Assembly (NCBI RefSeq): GCF_900090195.1
Contig: NZ_LT607803.1
Span: 3,224,001-3,288,000, forward strand
Reading direction: 5' to 3'
DNA: 64,000 nucleotides
DNA from: Variovorax sp. HW608
Lineage (GTDB): Bacteria > Pseudomonadota > Gammaproteobacteria > Burkholderiales > Burkholderiaceae_C
Made by a program: the position numbers and the translations under genes. Under the pieces are notes generated by a model, which saw nothing but the letters and a program-made list of their open reading frames with translations, made no database searches and was not told where the DNA came from. Shown here in pieces: positions 61,296 to 64,000 of the stretch; positions within the stretch are counted from its first letter, which is position 1, and each line of letters begins with the position of its first letter.

Positions 61296-64000
61296 TTATG
61301 CGTGAGCGGCAAGCAGGGCCGCATTGCCGCCCGCCGCGGTGGTATTGATGGTAAGCGTCTGCTCCGCGCAGAATCGCAGCAGGTAGTGCGGCCCGCCCGC
61401 CTTCGGGCCCGTGCCGCTGAGCCCCTCGCCGCCGAAGGGCTGGACGCCGACCACCGCGCCGATGATGTTGCGGTTGACATAGATGTTGCCCACGTGCGCG
61501 CGGGACGCCAGCGCCTGCGCGCGGCTGTCGATGCGCGTCTGGATGCCCATCGTCAGCCCGAAGCCGAGGCTGTTGACCTCGTCGATCACCGCCTGCGGAT
61601 CGCCGGACCAGCGCACGATCTGCAGCACCGGGCCGAAGATTTCCGCCTTCACGCTGGCGACGGAGGGCACCTCGTAGGCGCGCGGCCCGAGCAGGTTGGG
61701 CAGCGCCTGCGCCGGCTCGCCCGCGCCGACCACGGTCTTGGCTTCGGCTTCCAGGCGCTGCAGGTGCCGCTGGATGCCCTCGAAGGCCTCGCGGTCGATG
61801 ACCGGGCCGACGTCGGTCGAGAGCTGCGCCGGATCGCCCGCCGCCAGCTCCTTCGCTGCGCCGGCGATCATCGCGATCACCTCGTCGGCGATGCTTTCGT
61901 GCACCAGCAGCAGGCGCAGCGCCGAGCAGCGCTGGCCGGCCGAGCGGAAAGCGCTCTGCACCACCGCATCGACCACCTGCTCGGGCAGGGCCGTGGGGTC
62001 CACGAGCATCGCGTTGATGCCGCCGGTCTCGGCGATCAGCGGCACGATCGGTCCCTCCTTGGCGGCCAGCGCGCGATGGATGATCTTCGCCACCTGCGTC
62101 GATCCGGTGAACACCACGCCGGCCACGCCCGGCGCGGCCACCAGCGCGGCGCCGACGGTTTCGCCGGCGCCGTGCAGCAGTTGCAGCGCCTGTTGCGGCA
62201 CGCCCGCCGCATGCAGCAGCTTGACCGCCTCGGAGGCCACCGCCGGCGTCTGTTCGGCCGGCTTGGCGAGCACCGTGTTGCCGGTCGCGAGCGCCGCCGC
62301 GACCTGGCCCAGGAAGATCGCCAGCGGGAAGTTCCACGGGCTGATGCAGACCCACGGACCGCGGCCGGTGAGGCGCAGTTCATTGCTCTCGCCGGTCGGG
62401 CCGGGCAGCGCGACCGGCCGCATGATGCGCTCGGCCTCGTCCGCGTAGTAGCGCAGGAAATCGACGGCCTCGCGCACTTCGGCGATGGCGTCGGTCCAGC
62501 TCTTGAACGCTTCCTTGACCAGCAGCGCGCAAAAGCGCGGCAGGGCCGCTTCGAGCGCATCGGCCGCATGACGCAGCACCCCCGCGCGCTGCGCGACCGG
62601 CGTGTGACGCCACGCCCGGAAGCCGGCGGCGGCGGTAGTGACCGCTGCGGCGGCGCGCTGCGGATCGAAGGCCGGCACGACCGGCACCGTGGTCGCCGCC
62701 CAGGCATCGAGCAAGGGGGCGCGCATCGACTCGACCGCGAGGTCGAGCCCCTGGCTGTTGCGCCGCGCGGGCGGCGGCCCGTAGAGCGCGGGCGGCAGGG
62801 GCAGCGAGGTCTCCTTGTCGAGCCAGAGCGGCGAGGAGAGCAGCTCGCCCATGCCGACCGACTCGTCGCCGAGCTGGTTGACGAACGACGAGTTGGCCCC
62901 GTTCTCGAGCAGCCGGCGCACCAGGTACGCCAGCAGGTCCTTGTGCCGGCCCACCGGCGCATAGACGCGCACCGGCACGCCGGTCGTCTTCATGACTTCG
63001 CGGTAGATGCCCTCGCCCATGCCGTGCAGGCGCTGCAGCTCGAAGGGCACATTGCCGGCCCCGCCGGCCATCTGCAGGATCGCCGCGATCGTGCCCGCGT
63101 TGTGGGTCGCGAACTGCGGGTAGATCGCGTCCGGCGCGGCCAGCAGCGCGCGTGCGCAGGCCAGATAGCTCACGTCGGTATGGTGCTTGTGCGTGAAGAC
63201 CGGGTAGTACGGCAGGCCCAGTTCCTGCGCGCGCTTGATTTCGCCGTCCCAGTACGCGCCCTTGACCAGCCGGCACATCAGCCGCAGCTGGTACTTGCGC
63301 GCGATCGCGGCGATGTGCCCGACCAGTTCGAGCGCGCGCGTCTGGTAGGCCTGCATCGCGACGCCGAAGCCGCGCCATTGCGGGCGCTCGGCCGCCACGC
63401 GCGCGGCGAGCGCCTCGAACACGTCGAGCGACAGCTCGAGCCGGTCGACCTCCTCGGCATCGATGGTGAGGTTCAGGTGCGCATCGGCCGCCAGCTCGCA
63501 CAGCTGCCACACGCGCGGCACCAGCTCGCGCATCACGCGCTCCCGCTGCGCGTCCTCGTAGCGCGGATGCAGCGCGCTCAGCTTGATCGAGATGCCGTCG
63601 TTGTCCTCGGGCCGCTCGGCGTTGCCCGCGGCGGCTGCGATCGACCGGATCGCATTGGCGTAGCTGTCGAGATAGCGCTGCGCATCGGCTTCGGTGCGCG
63701 CGCCCTCCCCCAGCATGTCGTAGCTGAAGCGCAGCGCGGCATGCCGGCGATGCGCCGAACGCGCCTCGGCCATCGCCTCGTCGATGGTCTGCCCCAGCAC
63801 GAACTGGCGGCCCAGCAGCTGCACCGCCCGCAGCGTGGCCGCCACCACCGTGCGTGCGCCCAGCCGCGCCATCAGCCCGGGGCCCGGCTCCGCATCGCCG
63901 TTTCCGTCGGACAGGTGCGGCAGGAACTTCTTCGACAGCGCGATCGCCGATGACGAGAGCCGCGCCAGCGTCGAATCCGCCGCGCCTTCGAAGTTGGCGC
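61296..64000 (-). CDS. putA: Bifunctional proline dehydrogenase / P5C dehydrogenase PutA (partial, N-terminus off the right edge)
   Basis: PutA oxidises proline to glutamate in two steps. About 900 residues are visible, and the frame remains open to the right edge, so the N-terminus is missing. The proline dehydrogenase part has LMCRLVKGAYWDGEIKRAQ and the helix with RRLLENGANSSFVNQ. The aldehyde dehydrogenase part has SPWNFPLAIFLGQ, the Glu in LIAETGGINAM and the Cys in SAGQRCSALR. It ends soon after the ALDH domain (AAGGNAALLAAHA), so no long C-terminal extension is present. No DNA-binding domain is visible. It is 84 bp upstream of gdhA. Confidence 0.94.
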   Translation of the reverse strand, partial: ANFEGAADSTLARLSSSAIALSKKFLPHLSDGNGDAEPGPGLMARLGARTVVAATLRAVQLLGRQFVLGQTIDEAMAEARSAHRRHAALRFSYDMLGEGARTEADAQRYLDSYANAIRSIAAAAGNAERPEDNDGISIKLSALHPRYEDAQRERVMRELVPRVWQLCELAADAHLNLTIDAEEVDRLELSLDVFEALAARVAAERPQWRGFGVAMQAYQTRALELVGHIAAIARKYQLRLMCRLVKGAYWDGEIKRAQELGLPYYPVFTHKHHTDVSYLACARALLAAPDAIYPQFATHNAGTIAAILQMAGGAGNVPFELQRLHGMGEGIYREVMKTTGVPVRVYAPVGRHKDLLAYLVRRLLENGANSSFVNQLGDESVGMGELLSSPLWLDKETSLPLPPALYGPPPARRNSQGLDLAVESMRAPLLDAWAATTVPVVPAFDPQRAAAAVTTAAAGFRAWRHTPVAQRAGVLRHAADALEAALPRFCALLVKEAFKSWTDAIAEVREAVDFLRYYADEAERIMRPVALPGPTGESNELRLTGRGPWVCISPWNFPLAIFLGQVAAALATGNTVLAKPAEQTPAVASEAVKLLHAAGVPQQALQLLHGAGETVGAALVAAPGVAGVVFTGSTQVAKIIHRALAAKEGPIVPLIAETGGINAMLVDPTALPEQVVDAVVQSAFRSAGQRCSALRLLLVHESIADEVIAMIAGAAKELAAGDPAQLSTDVGPVIDREAFEGIQRHLQRLEAEAKTVVGAGEPAQALPNLLGPRAYEVPSVASVKAEIFGPVLQIVRWSGDPQAVIDEVNSLGFGLTMGIQTRIDSRAQALASRAHVGNIYVNRNIIGAVVGVQPFGGEGLSGTGPKAGGPHYLLRFCAEQTLTINTTAAGGNAALLAAHA

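Noticed and set aside
61221..63953. A 910-codon open frame opposite putA
   Set aside because: Antisense shadow of putA with skewed Arg/His/Gln composition.

Overview
The window looks like chromosomal DNA of a high-GC betaproteobacterium of the Burkholderiales, most like Comamonadaceae and within that group most like Variovorax. That is an inference from gene content: a PhaM-type granule protein, a Bug-type solute receptor, DUF3567 and DUF2783 proteins, glycine riboswitches in front of dadA-like genes, and an oxyR with the classical Cys199/Cys208 pair. No rRNA, tRNA, CRISPR array, transposase or phage gene was seen.

Layout. 1-5.5 kb holds the spc ribosomal protein operon on the minus strand (rplN to secY, secY cut by the left edge), driven by a clear sigma-70 promoter with a two-hairpin leader. 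5.6-13.5 kb holds proC, ubiA, dps, oxyR, recG (frameshifted in this sequence), queA and tgt. A 269-bp cloverleaf-like repeat separates tgt from an aldose 1-epimerase gene. 14.8-21.4 kb holds a short-chain dehydrogenase, small membrane proteins, a lipid cluster (PAP2 phosphatase, LplT/PlsC-type fusion, CREST hydrolase-like protein) and an XRE regulator. 21.4-24.6 kb holds two successive copies of a glycine riboswitch plus dadA-like unit; the first copy is decayed. 24.6-33.6 kb holds a FIST protein, PhaM, copper-linked proteins, a VOC protein, a repeat-rich exported protein, a Bug receptor, an FAD monooxygenase with its DUF2783 partner, and a LuxR-type regulator.

33.6-35.0 kb holds the most striking gene: a protein with an N-terminal TIR-like domain and a C-terminal STING-like domain. 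It sits between metabolic genes, behind three copies of an inverted-repeat motif, with no cyclic-nucleotide synthase gene in the window.

35-46 kb is a metabolic and transport stretch (FAA hydrolase, AI-2E transporter, AbrB-like protein, ChaN, class III aminotransferase, purU, glcD, lrgA/lrgB). 46.2-53.2 kb is an acyl-CoA cluster: a single-chain biotin-dependent carboxylase, an acyl-CoA ligase, a TetR regulator and a branched-chain amino-acid type receptor. 53.2-59.2 kb has arginase, a large exported protein of unknown function, a LysR/YeiH pair and a DUF2242 lipoprotein; a scar made of arginase and DUF2242 fragments lies in the middle. The right end holds a nucleoside-kinase-like gene, gdhA and putA (cut by the edge). 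Nitrogen and proline metabolism recurs: proC, putA, gdhA, arginase, dadA and an aminotransferase.
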